A stretch of DNA of 64,000 bases from VAXT01 sp963728535 (GCA_963728535.1 CAVSKK010000001.1:1488001-1552000); one strand, 5' to 3'; counted from the first letter of the stretch, positions 16,255 through 36,638 are shown. Notes: a model not told the origin generated them from the letters alone. A program made the numbers and translations.

Positions 16255-17091
16255 TTATCTCTTTCCTCTCCGTCGTCCGCGGACGATCAGGCGGTCGGAA
16301 TCCTTGTGCTTGTCGCGCGTGCGCTTGCCGAGTGTGGGCACGCCCCACGGGGTGACCGGATGGCGTCCGCCCTTCGACTTGCCCTCACCGCCGCCGTGCG
16401 GGTGGTCGACCGGGTTCATTGCCGAGCCACGCACGGTCGGGCGCTTGCCGCGCCAGCGGCTGCGGCCGGCCTTCCCGCCCGTGATGTTCTCGTGGTCGAC
16501 GTTCCCGACCTGCCCGATCGTCGCGCGGCAGGTGAGCGAGACGCGGCGAAGCTCGCCGGAGGGGAGTCGCAGGACGCCGTAGCCTTCGTCCTTCGCGACG
16601 AGCTGGATCCCCGCGCCGGCGCTGCGGGCCATCTGCCCGCCCCGGCCGGGCTTGAGCTCGACGTTGTGCACGAGGGTGCCCGTCGGGATGTTCTCGAGCG
16701 GCAGCGCGTTCCCGGGCTTGATGTCCGCGCTCGGCCCGGACTCGACGGTCGCACCGACCTTCAGGCGCGCCGGAGCGAGGATGTACGCCTTCGCGCCGTC
16801 CGCGTAATGGAGCAGGGCGATGTTCGCCGAGCGGTTCGGGTCGTACTCGATCGCAGCGACCTTGGCCGGAATGGCGTCCTTCGTGCGCTTGAAGTCGATC
16901 TCGCGGAAGCGGCGCTTGTGCCCGCCGCCCTTGTGGCGCGTGGTGATGCGGCCATTGTTGTTTCGCCCGCCGGTCTTCTTGACCTTCCCGGTGAGGCTCT
17001 TCTCTGGCTTCGAGCGCGTGATCTCCTCGAACCCGGAGACGGTCATGAAGCGGCGACCCGGAGACGTCGGCTTGAATTTTCTGAGCGCCAC
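16255..17091 (-). CDS. rplB: 50S ribosomal protein L2
   Basis: L2 is needed for subunit association and peptidyl transfer. The 278-residue protein has the N-terminal RRFMTVSGFEEITRSKPEKS, the GRITTRHKGGGHKRRFREID run, and the C-terminal signature VDHPHGGGEGKSKGGRHPVT with the conserved functional His. It overlaps rplW by one base. Confidence 0.97.
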   Translation of the reverse strand: MALRKFKPTSPGRRFMTVSGFEEITRSKPEKSLTGKVKKTGGRNNNGRITTRHKGGGHKRRFREIDFKRTKDAIPAKVAAIEYDPNRSANIALLHYADGAKAYILAPARLKVGATVESGPSADIKPGNALPLENIPTGTLVHNVELKPGRGGQMARSAGAGIQLVAKDEGYGVLRLPSGELRRVSLTCRATIGQVGNVDHENITGGKAGRSRWRGKRPTVRGSAMNPVDHPHGGGEGKSKGGRHPVTPWGVPTLGKRTRDKHKDSDRLIVRGRRRGKR

Positions 17092-17387
17092 TAGACCTGG
17101 GCTCCTTCAAAGATCTCGATCGAGTCGCCCTCTTTGAGCTGGACGATCGCCTTCTTCCAGCCCGGGCGCCTGCCCTTCTTGTAGTTGCGCATCTTCGGCT
17201 TCGACGGCACCTGGACGACGTTGACGGCGATCACCTTGACGCCGAAGAGCTGCTCCACGGCCTGCCGGACCTGCGTCTTGTGTGCGTCCTTGTGCACCTT
17301 GAACGAGTACTTCCGGTCCTCGATCAGGCTATAGCTCTTCTCTGAGACCACCGGCGCGAGCAGAACTTCGTTTGGATGGAGGCTCAT
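17091..17387 (-). CDS. rplW: 50S ribosomal protein L23
   Basis: L23 is the docking site for trigger factor and SRP at the tunnel exit. The 98-residue protein has EVLLAPVVSEKSYSLIEDRK and the signature FGVKVIAVNVVQVPSKPKMR. The start overlaps the rplD stop by 4 bases. Confidence 0.96.
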   Translation of the reverse strand: MSLHPNEVLLAPVVSEKSYSLIEDRKYSFKVHKDAHKTQVRQAVEQLFGVKVIAVNVVQVPSKPKMRNYKKGRRPGWKKAIVQLKEGDSIEIFEGAQV

Positions 17388-18019
17388 GCCGACCCCGCCC
17401 GCTTCTGAACAGACTCGAGAGCGCCCTCGCTGACGAGCAGCGAGCGGGCCCAGAGGATTGCCGCGACCTCGAGCTCCGACGGCGGCACGATGACCACCCG
17501 CTCGACGTTGCGGAACGACTTCACGAGTGCTGCCTCGTCCGTGTTCGCGACGAGCACGAGCGGGCGCTCCTTGCCCCAGGCCTCGAGGAAGGAGACGGCC
17601 TTCTTCGTCGAGGGCTCCTCGAACGCAGAGCCGTCGACGACCGCGAGCGTGCCGTCGCCCGCGTGTGCGCTCAGCGCACCCCGCAGAGCCGAGCGGTACG
17701 CCTTCTTGTTCACCTTGACCTCGTAGCTGCGCGGCGTCGGCGGGAACGCAACGCCGCCGCCCGTGAACTGCGGCGCGCGAATCGTCCCGGCGCGTGCGCG
17801 GCCGGTTCCCTTCTGCCGCCAGGGCTTGGCACGGCCGCCGGCGACGAGCCCGCGACTCTTGGCCGACTGAGTGCCCGCGCGACGAGCGTTCAGCTCCGCA
17901 CGAACGGCCTCGTGGAGGAGATGCGGCTTCACGTCGACGCCGAAGACGCCCTCGTCGAGGGTCGCCTCCTTCGAGGACTTGCCGCTGATTCCGAGGAGAG
18001 GGGCTTTAGGAGCCGCCAC
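17384..18019 (-). CDS. rplD: 50S ribosomal protein L4
   Basis: L4 extends into the exit tunnel and, in E. coli, represses the S10 operon. The start was set at GTG 18019 (VAAPKAPLLGISGKSSKEAT), giving 211 residues, because AGGAG lies 4 bases upstream. It overlaps the end of rplC by 14 bases in another frame. The family motif RGLVAGGRAKPWRQKGTGRA is present. The ATG-like starts further upstream lie well inside rplC. Confidence 0.95.
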   Translation of the reverse strand: MAAPKAPLLGISGKSSKEATLDEGVFGVDVKPHLLHEAVRAELNARRAGTQSAKSRGLVAGGRAKPWRQKGTGRARAGTIRAPQFTGGGVAFPPTPRSYEVKVNKKAYRSALRGALSAHAGDGTLAVVDGSAFEEPSTKKAVSFLEAWGKERPLVLVANTDEAALVKSFRNVERVVIVPPSELEVAAILWARSLLVSEGALESVQKRAGSA

Positions 18020-18635
18020 GCTTCTCCTCCCTGATCTGGACGACGCCGTTCTTGGGCCCGGGCACTCCGCCCTTGACAAGGAGCAGGTTCTGCTCGGGGT
18101 CGATCGAGTGCACGGTGAGACCGACCTGGGTCTTCCGCTTGCCGCCGAGACGGCCGGCCATTTTCATACCTTTGAACACGCGCGAGGGCGTCGCCGAGGA
18201 ACCGATCGAGCCCGGCTTGCGGATGTTGTGCGAGCCGTGGCTCTTGGGACCGCGCTGGAAGTTGTGGCGCTTGATCGTCCCGGCGAAGCCCTTCCCGATC
18301 GAGATCCCGGTGACCTTGATCTTGTCGCCCGGCTCGAAAACCTCGACGGTCACCGGCTCGCCGAGCACGGCCTCGCTCGTCCCGCTGAACTCGACCAGGT
18401 GGCGATGCGGAGCCGTCTCGGTCTTCTTCAGATGACCGATCCTGGCCTTCGTCGCCTTGCGCTCGGGGATCTCCTCGAACGCGAGCTGAACGGCCTCGTA
18501 GCCGTCGGTCTCCTCGGTCTTCAGCTGGACGACTGGGCAGGGGCCGGCCTCGATCACGGTCACGGCAGTCACCTGGCCGGTCTCCGCGTCGAAGATCTGC
18601 GTCATGCCCAGCTTTTTTCCGACGATTCCCTTCAT
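18006..18635 (-). CDS. rplC: 50S ribosomal protein L3
   Basis: L3 is one of the first proteins to join the 50S subunit and reaches the peptidyl-transferase centre. The 209-residue sequence begins MKGIVGKKLGMTQIFDAETG and has the signature HNFQRGPKSHGSHNIRKPGS, which contains the Gln normally methylated by PrmB. It lies 2 bases after rpsJ. Confidence 0.97.
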   Translation of the reverse strand: MKGIVGKKLGMTQIFDAETGQVTAVTVIEAGPCPVVQLKTEETDGYEAVQLAFEEIPERKATKARIGHLKKTETAPHRHLVEFSGTSEAVLGEPVTVEVFEPGDKIKVTGISIGKGFAGTIKRHNFQRGPKSHGSHNIRKPGSIGSSATPSRVFKGMKMAGRLGGKRKTQVGLTVHSIDPEQNLLLVKGGVPGPKNGVVQIREEKRGGS

Positions 18636-18637
18636 GG

Positions 18638-18946
18638 CTACAACTTGATCTCGATGTCCACGCCTGCTGGCAGATCGAGCCGCATCAGCTGGTCGATCGT
18701 CTTCGGCGTGGGGCTGTGGATGTCGATCAACCGCTTGTGCGTGCGCACCTCGAAGTGCTCACGGGAGTCCTTGTCCTTGAACGGGCTGCGGATGACGCAG
18801 TAGATGTTCCGCTCCGTCGGCAGGGGCACCGGACCGGTGATCGTCGCACCGCTCCGTTGAGCGGTGTCAACGATCGACTGGGCCGACCGGTCGAGCTGCT
18901 GGTGGTCGTACCCCTTGAGACGGATGCGGATTTTCTGCTGCGCCAT
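18638..18946 (-). CDS. rpsJ: 30S ribosomal protein S10 / NusE
   Basis: S10 is both a ribosomal protein and, with NusB, an antitermination factor that also links NusG to the ribosome. The 102-residue protein has IRIRLKGYDHQQLDRSAQSI, GPVPLPTERNIYCVIRSPFK and EVRTHKRLIDIHSPTPKTI. It follows tuf by 7 bases and opens the S10 operon. Confidence 0.97.
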   Translation of the reverse strand: MAQQKIRIRLKGYDHQQLDRSAQSIVDTAQRSGATITGPVPLPTERNIYCVIRSPFKDKDSREHFEVRTHKRLIDIHSPTPKTIDQLMRLDLPAGVDIEIKL

Positions 18947-18953
18947 TCGCCGA

Positions 18954-20144
<1,191 letters not shown>

Positions 20145-20165
20145 GTTCCTCCTCCGATTCCTTTC

Positions 20166-22258
<2,093 letters not shown>

Positions 22259-22259
<1 letters not shown>

Positions 22260-22729
22260 TACCAGCGGTAGTGCGCGAAGGCCTTGTTGGCCTGCGCCAT
22301 TCGGTAGAGGTCGTCCTTGCGCTTGAAAGCTCCGCCCTGCTGGTCGAGCGCGTCGAGGATCTCGCCGGCGAGCTTCTCTTCCATGTGCTTCTCGCGCCGC
22401 TGGCGTGCGAACGTGACGAGCCAGCGCACGGCCAGCGTGCGGGCGCGCCGCATGGGCACCTCGACGGGCACCTGGTACTGGGCGCCGCCAACTCGCCGGG
22501 GGCGAACCTCGAGTACCGGCGTCACCGTCTTCACGGCCTGCTCGAGCACCTCGACGGCCGGCTTCCCGGTCTTCGAGCCCACGCGATCGAGCGCGGCATA
22601 GACGATCTGCTCGGCGGTCGAGCGCTTCCCGCGCGTCATCACCTTGTTGATCACCTGGGTGACGAGCTGCGAGTTGTAGACGGGGTCCGGAACAGCTTCG
22701 CGGACCTGGATCTCGGCACGGCGGGGCAT
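22259..22729 (-). CDS. rpsG: 30S ribosomal protein S7
   Basis: S7 initiates assembly of the 30S head. The 156-residue protein starts MPRRAEIQVREAVPDPVYNS and has the signature VINKVMTRGKRSTAEQIVYA. It overlaps fusA and rpsL by one base each, so the str operon is translated as a tightly coupled series. Confidence 0.97.
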
Positions 22730-23097
22730 TAGGACTTCTTGGCTCCGTACTTGGAGCGGCCCTGCTTGCGATCGGGGACGCCGGCCGTGTCGAGCGCGGC
22801 TCGGATCACCTTGTAACGAACACCCGGCAGGTCGCGGACGCGACCGCCGCGGATGAGCACGACCGAGTGCTCCTGGAGGTTGTGCCCTTCACCCGGGATG
22901 TAGGTCGTGACCTCGAAGCCGTTCGTCAGCCGGACGCGCGCGACCTTGCGCAGCGCCGAGTTCGGCTTCTTCGGCGTATGCGTGAACACGCGTGTGCAGA
23001 CCCCCCGCTTCTGCGGGGCGCCTGTAAGGGCCGGGCGCTTGTTCTTGCTCTTCGGCGCACGGCGGCCTTTACGAACCAGTTGGTTGACGGTCGGCAT
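22729..23097 (-). CDS. rpsL: 30S ribosomal protein S12
   Basis: S12 controls decoding accuracy and is the target of streptomycin resistance. The 122-residue protein has the motif TPKKPNSALRKVARVRLTNG and the second loop HNLQEHSVVLIRGGRVRDLP. The first loop keeps both Lys residues of the KKPNS motif, the wild-type, streptomycin-sensitive form. A GGGAG site lies 4 bases before the ATG. It is the first gene of the str operon and has its own upstream promoter-like region. Confidence 0.97.
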   Translation of the reverse strand: MPTVNQLVRKGRRAPKSKNKRPALTGAPQKRGVCTRVFTHTPKKPNSALRKVARVRLTNGFEVTTYIPGEGHNLQEHSVVLIRGGRVRDLPGVRYKVIRAALDTAGVPDRKQGRSKYGAKKS

Positions 23098-23133
23098 CTG
23101 CTCCCAGAGTTAGGTTCTGACACAACAAAGGTC

Positions 23134-23150
23134 GGCAGGCAGCGCCTGCC
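23134..23150 (-). promoter_or_regulatory. Hairpin in the rpsL leader
   Basis: A perfect 7-bp inverted repeat (GGCAGGC, loop GCT, GCCTGCC on the minus strand) lies 37 bases upstream of the rpsL ATG, between the candidate promoter and the gene. The sequence after it (GACCTTTGTTGTG) is moderately T-rich. An attenuator or mRNA-stabilising leader is possible. Confidence 0.4.
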
Positions 23151-23163
23151 AACCGAGCGAGGA

Positions 23164-23193
23164 ATGGTAGCGAAAACCGGTTCCCTGCCGCAA
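23164..23193 (-). promoter_or_regulatory. Candidate promoter of the str operon
   Basis: On the minus strand a TTGCGG -35 element (23188-23193) and a TACCAT -10 element (23164-23169) are separated by 18 bases. The bases just before the -10 (TTTTCGC) match those before the candidate rpoB -10 element. The position fits transcription of rpsL through the S10 and spc operons. Confidence 0.5.
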
Positions 23194-23337
23194 ACCGCGC
23201 GGCTACAGGGAAATTTCACCCGCTTTCTCTATGGTCAACCGTCAGAAAGGCGATTACAGTGAGACGAGGCCCGGCCGCCCCCGGCCTGCGGCATTGGGGA
23301 GACCAATCGAGAGGAGCGGTAGCGTGAGGGAGCGGCA

Positions 23338-24555
23338 GTGACGATCGCCCTCGCGGTGGTTGGGGCGGCTTTGGTGACGCTGGTCGTGACGCTGCTCGTG
23401 CAGTGGTTCGTCCACCGTTCCGCGGGGTCCGACGACCAGCTGACGCAGGTCGTCCGCGATCTCGAATCGCGCATGGACGACATGGTCCGCGAGCTGACCG
23501 GTGCACTCGAGGCCTCCCAGCTCGAAGGACAGCGCACCCGGATGCTCGGAGAGCTCGCCGGCTCGATCGATCTCGACGAGGTACTCACGCGCGTGCTCGA
23601 TGCGGCCGGCTCGATCGACGGAGTGGACGCGTCACTCATCTCGCTTGCTCCACAGGCGGGCGGCCAGCCGATCGTCGCCAGCCTCGGCCTCTCGGCGGAG
23701 GAGGCGGAACGCCAGTCGGTGACCGGTCAGCCCCAGGGGAGCGATGCTCGCGCAATCTCGATGTCGTACGACTACGGCGCCGAGCAACTCGCCGCTGAAG
23801 GTGACACGATCCGAGCCGGGGTCGCGGTACCGCTTCCGGGCGAGGTGGCGTCGCTCGGACTGGTGACGATCTTCACCCGCGCGTCGCAACAGAAATTCAG
23901 CGAGGAGCAGATCGGCGAGCTCGAGGAGCTCGCCACGCGGGCCGGGCCTGCAATCGAGAACGCCCGCCGCTTCCGGGAAGCGCGCCAGCTCGCGGATCTC
24001 GACGCGCTGACGGGCCTGCACAACAGGCGCTACTTCCACGAGACCCTCGCGCGGGAAGTCGCCCGCGCGCATCGCTACGACCGCAACCTCGCGCTCATCA
24101 TCTTCGACCTCGACGACTTCAAGGCGATCAACGACCGCATCGGGCATCTCTCCGGCGACGGCGTCCTCGCCGAAGCGTCCGAGCGGGTGCGGGAGGTCGT
24201 CCGCTCGGCGGACATCGCCTGCCGCGTGGGCGGCGACGAGTTCGCAGTCATCCTCCCGGAGTCAGCGCTCGGGGACGCAGACCAGCTCTACGCGAGGCTG
24301 CAGAAAGCCGTGTCGGCCCGCCCTGTCGGGCAGGCCGGTCCGCTCACGATCTCGGCCGGCGTCGCCGAGCTCCAGCCCGACGACGATGCGATCGCCTTCT
24401 TCCAGCGAGCAGACCACGCCCTCTACGGCGCCAAGGAAGCCGGCAAGGGCCAGGTCGTCGCGGCAAGCCTGCGCCACCCGCAGCCGCCGTCGAACATGCC
24501 GCCGACACTCGCGCCGGCGCCGGAAGAGCCACCGGACATCAGTACCGGGCGATAA
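23338..24555 (+). CDS. Membrane-anchored diguanylate cyclase with GAF-like and GGDEF domains
   Basis: This 405-residue protein starts at GTG 23338. It has one N-terminal transmembrane helix (residues 3-25), a short coiled region, a GAF-like sensor region (about 65-215) and a GGDEF domain (about 220-385). The active-site motif RVGGDEFAVIL is intact and an RxxD (RSAD) lies five residues before it, the usual product-inhibition site, so it should make cyclic di-GMP from GTP. Catalytic-domain landmarks DALTGLHNRRYF and FDLDDFKAIND are present. It sits on the plus strand between rpsL and rpoC, breaking the minus-strand gene series. An HD-GYP protein at 62.3 kb could act on the same second messenger. 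Confidence 0.93.
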   Translation: MTIALAVVGAALVTLVVTLLVQWFVHRSAGSDDQLTQVVRDLESRMDDMVRELTGALEASQLEGQRTRMLGELAGSIDLDEVLTRVLDAAGSIDGVDASLISLAPQAGGQPIVASLGLSAEEAERQSVTGQPQGSDARAISMSYDYGAEQLAAEGDTIRAGVAVPLPGEVASLGLVTIFTRASQQKFSEEQIGELEELATRAGPAIENARRFREARQLADLDALTGLHNRRYFHETLAREVARAHRYDRNLALIIFDLDDFKAINDRIGHLSGDGVLAEASERVREVVRSADIACRVGGDEFAVILPESALGDADQLYARLQKAVSARPVGQAGPLTISAGVAELQPDDDAIAFFQRADHALYGAKEAGKGQVVAASLRHPQPPSNMPPTLAPAPEEPPDISTGR

Positions 24556-24571
24556 GGGTCAACGGCCCTTG

Positions 24572-24595
24572 GGGGTCAGGCTAAAGCCTGACCCC
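24572..24595. terminator. Bidirectional terminator between the GGDEF gene and rpoC
   Basis: A perfect 10-bp inverted repeat (GGGGTCAGGC, loop TAAA, GCCTGACCCC) lies in the 62 bases between the convergent GGDEF gene and rpoC. It can stop transcription from both sides, though there is no long T-run. Its core AGGCTAAAGCCT recurs in the hairpin at 40280-40297, so it may be a copy of a dispersed palindromic element. Confidence 0.75.
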
Positions 24596-24617
24596 GGGGG
24601 AGGCTTTTCGTTCGCGG

Positions 24618-29222
<4,605 letters not shown>

Positions 29223-29234
29223 GTTCTCTCCCTC

Positions 29235-32831
<3,597 letters not shown>

Positions 32832-32892
32832 ATGAGGAGCCTCCCTTTGTATTACGGCGTGCGGGTGTGCGGGCCTACGACCGGAACCGACA

Positions 32893-32922
32893 AGAATAGC
32901 GAAAGTGACGGTCGCCGCGCAA
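32893..32922 (-). promoter_or_regulatory. Candidate promoter of rpoBC
   Basis: On the minus strand TTGCGC (32917-32922) and TATTCT (32893-32898) are spaced by 18 bases, about 60 bases upstream of the rpoB start. The run CTTTCGC directly before the -10 resembles that before the rpsL -10. A promoter is needed here because rpoB has lost the usual link to rplJL. Confidence 0.5.
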
Positions 32923-32999
32923 GGGTTACCAAGGCGGTGATCGTCGCGCTGGTAAAAGTGTAGCGCGCGTGTCTAGGGCTACGCCGAGGGGGCTATGTC

Positions 33000-33023
33000 G
33001 AGGGCCCGGCGAACCGGGCCCTC
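33000..33023. terminator. Terminator hairpin downstream of the 33.05-kb secreted-protein gene
   Basis: A perfect 10-bp inverted repeat (GAGGGCCCGG, loop CGAA, CCGGGCCCTC) lies 28 bases after the stop of the minus-strand gene at 33052 and upstream of the rpoB promoter. It should insulate the two units. There is no T-run, as is common in high-GC actinobacteria. Confidence 0.7.
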
Positions 33024-33051
33024 GAGTACCACGTCCGGAGCCGTCCGCGGC

Positions 33052-33528
33052 CTAGGGGGCCGGGGGTGGAGGTAGCGCGCGAGCGGGATGACCCTTGACG
33101 CGCTTCGCGGTCAGGTCCGGCGTGCCGCCCTGCTTGAGGTCGGCCTTGCAGGCCTTCGCGTGGAGCTTCACCACGTCGTCCATGGCCAGCGACTCCAGCG
33201 TCTTCGTCGGCTCCGAGTCAGGCGCCTTGCGGCGGACCTTCGTCATCGCATCGACGTTGACGGTGATCGGCTGAGCAGCCGAGACGTACGCGCGGCCGTG
33301 CCGGTTTGACCTGGTCACGGTCAGCATGAGCGACGTGTCGCCGGCTGCCGGGTCGTTGGCGAGCGTGCCCTTGAGCACGACCTTGACCTTCGGCCGACAG
33401 TTCGGGCCAGAGCTGGGCTTGCCGGGCTTTGCCTCAGGCTTGCCCTTGCCCGGGTTGTCGTGCGCGAACGCAACCGACGCGCCGACGAAGGCGGTCAGGA
33501 GCGCGAGGACGAGAATTCGAAATTTCAT
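33052..33528 (-). CDS. Secreted hypothetical protein
   Basis: No function is recognised. The 158-residue protein starts with a signal peptide (MKFRILVLALLTAFVGASVAFA, cleavage after AFA) followed by a Lys/Pro/Gly-rich linker. A compact domain comes next, with the runs VKVVLKGTLANDPAAGDTSL and ITVNVDAMTKV, then a Pro-rich end. The domain looks like a beta-barrel module of the DUF5666 kind (hydrophobic strands alternating with metal/ligand words such as VKLHAKA), but this is a weak resemblance. It is part of the accessory block between rplL and rpoB. Confidence 0.7.
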   Translation of the reverse strand: MKFRILVLALLTAFVGASVAFAHDNPGKGKPEAKPGKPSSGPNCRPKVKVVLKGTLANDPAAGDTSLMLTVTRSNRHGRAYVSAAQPITVNVDAMTKVRRKAPDSEPTKTLESLAMDDVVKLHAKACKADLKQGGTPDLTAKRVKGHPARALPPPPAP

Positions 33529-33811
33529 CTGTTGAGCCTCCGTGTTGTTGGGTTCGGAATCAGTGTCGGCGATGTCCGGGGGAAACAGGTCCCCCGCACG
33601 GGGGAAATGGGTCTACCGACCTATTGAGTCGCGCTTGAAACCGTGTAAACGTTCTGTGAATGCGGCTCATGCTTGCAAGCTCGTTCATCTGCCTCTGCGT
33701 GACGGCTGCGGCCTTCCTCACGCTCGGCGGCGCGAGCTAACCCGCCGGGCTTAGCTCCGCAGCTCGGCTTCCTGCGCGCCCTCGCTTCCTGCCATAGTCA
33801 GGCATACCGGC
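33529..33811. other. Intergenic region with G5/C5 palindromes
   Basis: This 283-base divergent region lies between the secreted-protein gene and the LuxR-type regulator. At 33577-33604 runs of five G and five C alternate (GGGGG, AAACAGGT, CCCCC, GCAC, GGGGG), so two mutually exclusive hairpins can form. A 26-codon frame at 33660-33740 (MRLMLASSFICLCVTAAAFL and 6 more residues) could encode a small membrane peptide but has no ribosome-binding site. The G/C palindrome is a candidate operator for the adjacent regulator. Confidence 0.35.
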
Positions 33812-36574
33812 GTGGCCGCCACGCTCCCCGAGGTAGTCGGCAGGGACAAGGAGCTCGCCGCCGTCGTTGCGTTTCTCGAGTCGACGGAGGCACTCCCAGG
33901 GGCGCTCCTGCTCGAGGGTGAAGCCGGAATCGGCAAGACGACTCTGTGGCGCGCCGGGGTGAAGTCCGCGCGCGAGCTGTCCTACAGCGTTCTGCGGGCT
34001 AGCCCTGCCGAGAAGGAGGCGACGTTCTCGTACAGCGGCGTGAGCGACCTTCTCGCGGACGTGCTGGACGAAGTGCTCCCTGGGCTTCCCGAGCCCCAGC
34101 GACGAGCGCTCGAGACCGCGCTTCTCCTACGAGACTCTGGCGGGCCGCCGCCCGAGCAGCACACGTTGGCCGTCGCCCTCCTCGGCGTGTTGCGCGCCCT
34201 CGCTGCGTCGAGTCCGGTCGTGCTTGCGGTGGACGATGTGCAGTGGCTCGATCGATCGTCTGCAGCAATGCTGGAGTTCGCCGGCCGACGACTTCGCAGC
34301 GAGCCGGTGGCGCTTCTTCTTGCCCGCCGGCAATCGTCGATGCTCGACTCGGACAGGCTCGAGTTCGCCATACCGGAGGAACGGCGCCTCGCGGTTCGGG
34401 TCGGGCCGCTGAGCATGGGCGCTTTGCACCGACTATTGCGCGACCGACTCGGGACGACGCTCGCGCGGCCGGCCCTGCGCCGGGTGCACGAGGCGTCCGG
34501 GGGAAACCCCTTCTACGCACTGGAGCTCGTCAGGTCGTTGGAGCGCTCCGGCGGCTGGATTCGGCCGGGCCATCCCCTGCCCGTGCCAGAGACACTGGAG
34601 GCAATCCTCCGCGAACGCATCGACGCCCTGCCCCCGAGCGTGCGTCAAGTCCTCGTCACGGCGGCGGCATTGAGACGGCCGACCGAGTCGATGCTTGGAG
34701 ACTGGCCCGCGCTCGAACAGGCATCCGAGGCGGGCGTGATCGAGCTCACGAACGGCGAGGTCACCTTCACACACCCTCTGCTCGCTTCGGCCGCATACGG
34801 CTCGATCACCGCCGCGGAGCGGCGGGGTCTGCACCGCCGGCTCGCCGAGGTCGTCTCTGATCGGGAGGAGCGGGCCCGACACCTGGCGATGAGCGCTGAG
34901 GCGCCGGACAAGGAGGTCGCCGATGCCCTCGAGGACGCCGCGCGAGGGGCGGCTGCTCGAGGTGCGCCGGCAGCGGCCGCGGAGCTGGCTGAACTGGCCG
35001 TTCGCCTGACCCCCAAGTCGGAGCGAGGCCGGCTTCTCGAGCGCTCAGTCGACGGGGCCTGGTATCACGTTGCCGCCGGAGAGCTCGAGACGGCCGCCTC
35101 GATGCTCGAGCAGCTCGAGGAGCTATCCCCCGGTGTCGTTCGAGCGGACGCGCTACTGCTGCTCGCGAGCGCACAACAGAGCTTCGAGCAGTCTCTTGAG
35201 CTCGCGGAGCGCGCTCTGGGCGACGCTCGTGGTGACGATGCCCGCGTTGCAAAGCTCGAGTGCTACATCGGTGAGATCCTGCTCGTGCAGGGCTCCGCTG
35301 ATCGGGCGCTCGAGCACGCGCGGGCAGCCTTGGAGCCGGCGGAACGTGCGGCCGATCGCACCATTCTCGCGACTGCGCTCTCCACGGTCGCCTGGTTCGA
35401 GACACTCTCCGCCGTCGAGCCGACACCCGGACTGCTCGAACGCGCCGTCGCCCTCGAGGAGGCGGCTGTGCAGTCCCGGGTGTACGACACCAGCAGTCCG
35501 GGCTTCGCGCTGGGGATGCGGCTGATGTTCGCGGGACGACTCGACGAGGCGCGCGCCCGGATGGACATGAGGTTCGAGCGAGCGGTCTCGCTCGGAGACG
35601 AAGCCGCGGTGGCGGCTGCCCTCCTTCATCAGGCCCAGCTCGAGTTCCGCGCCGGCAACTGGTCGCTCGCCGCGCGGAGGGCGGCGGAGGGGTATGAGCG
35701 CGCTGAGCAGATCGGTCGGGAGCAGGACATGAGCGCTCTCCTCTATGCAAGCGCGCTCGTCGACGTGCATCTCGGGCGCATCGATGAGGCCCGTGACGCC
35801 GCGACGCGCGGGATTGTGTTTTCGGAGCGCTGCGGAGACGAGGTTTTTCGGCTCCTGAATCTCAGCGTGCTCGGCTTCCTCGAGCTCTCGGTCGGCGATC
35901 CTGGGGCTGCCGACAGGATCCTGAGACCGCTGGCAGCGCGCCTCGCCTCGCACGGGTGGCGTGAGCCGAGCATCTATGGAGAGCTGCCGAACGCGATCGA
36001 GGCGCTCGTCGAGCTGGGCGAGCTCGGAGAGGCGCGCAGGCTCCTGGCCGAGTTGCAGGACCGTCTCAGCAGGATCGAGAGCCCCTGGGGCGAGGCCAGC
36101 GCCGGCCGCTGCGAAGGGCTCATTCTGGCCGCGGAAGGCGACTTCGCGCCCGCAGTTGCGGCCCTCGAGCGCGCCCTCAAAGTCCATGAGCGTCTTCCGC
36201 AGCCGTTCGACCACGCCCGCACCTTGCTCGCCTTGGGCGCGATCCACCGACGGACGAGGAAGCGCGGCGCAGCACGGGAAACCTTGGGGAGAGCGCTCGC
36301 GATCTTCGACGAGCTCGGAGCCGCCCTCTGGGTGGGAAAGGCCCGCTCGGAGCTCGCGCGCATCGCGGGCCGTGCGGCTACCGGCGACGAGTTGACGCCG
36401 ACCGAGCAAAGCATCGCGGAGCTCGTCGCGATGGGGAAGAGCAACAAGGAGGTCGCCGCGCAGCTCTTCATCACACCGCGCACCGTCGAAGGCCACCTGA
36501 CGCACATCTACGCAAAGTTGGGCGTCAGATCGCGTGCCGAGCTGGCGTATCGCATGTCCGTTCCCACCGGCTGA
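33812..36574 (+). CDS. LuxR-family transcriptional regulator with AAA ATPase (LAL type)
   Basis: This 920-residue regulator begins at GTG 33812. It has an N-terminal AAA/NB-ARC-like ATPase (Walker A GEAGIGKTT at residues 36-44, Walker B VVLAVDDVQWLD near residue 140), a long TPR-like helical middle (about 370-850), and a C-terminal LuxR helix-turn-helix (ELTPTEQSIAELVAMGKSNK, then EVAAQLFITPRTVEGHLTHI). LAL regulators bind ATP and an effector through the central repeats and activate target genes; the effector here is unknown. The DUF4242-like gene follows in the same direction. Confidence 0.93.
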   Translation: MAATLPEVVGRDKELAAVVAFLESTEALPGALLLEGEAGIGKTTLWRAGVKSARELSYSVLRASPAEKEATFSYSGVSDLLADVLDEVLPGLPEPQRRALETALLLRDSGGPPPEQHTLAVALLGVLRALAASSPVVLAVDDVQWLDRSSAAMLEFAGRRLRSEPVALLLARRQSSMLDSDRLEFAIPEERRLAVRVGPLSMGALHRLLRDRLGTTLARPALRRVHEASGGNPFYALELVRSLERSGGWIRPGHPLPVPETLEAILRERIDALPPSVRQVLVTAAALRRPTESMLGDWPALEQASEAGVIELTNGEVTFTHPLLASAAYGSITAAERRGLHRRLAEVVSDREERARHLAMSAEAPDKEVADALEDAARGAAARGAPAAAAELAELAVRLTPKSERGRLLERSVDGAWYHVAAGELETAASMLEQLEELSPGVVRADALLLLASAQQSFEQSLELAERALGDARGDDARVAKLECYIGEILLVQGSADRALEHARAALEPAERAADRTILATALSTVAWFETLSAVEPTPGLLERAVALEEAAVQSRVYDTSSPGFALGMRLMFAGRLDEARARMDMRFERAVSLGDEAAVAAALLHQAQLEFRAGNWSLAARRAAEGYERAEQIGREQDMSALLYASALVDVHLGRIDEARDAATRGIVFSERCGDEVFRLLNLSVLGFLELSVGDPGAADRILRPLAARLASHGWREPSIYGELPNAIEALVELGELGEARRLLAELQDRLSRIESPWGEASAGRCEGLILAAEGDFAPAVAALERALKVHERLPQPFDHARTLLALGAIHRRTRKRGAARETLGRALAIFDELGAALWVGKARSELARIAGRAATGDELTPTEQSIAELVAMGKSNKEVAAQLFITPRTVEGHLTHIYAKLGVRSRAELAYRMSVPTG

Positions 36575-36638
36575 GCAAAAGTCAGGGGGTTTCCGGGATT
36601 TCCTCCCAGGGCGGACCCGCCTAGGTTCGGCTCACGCA

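Noticed and set aside
33660..33740. A 26-codon hydrophobic peptide frame
   Set aside because: No ribosome-binding site, and nothing known matches; the position in a 283-base divergent region makes it doubtful.
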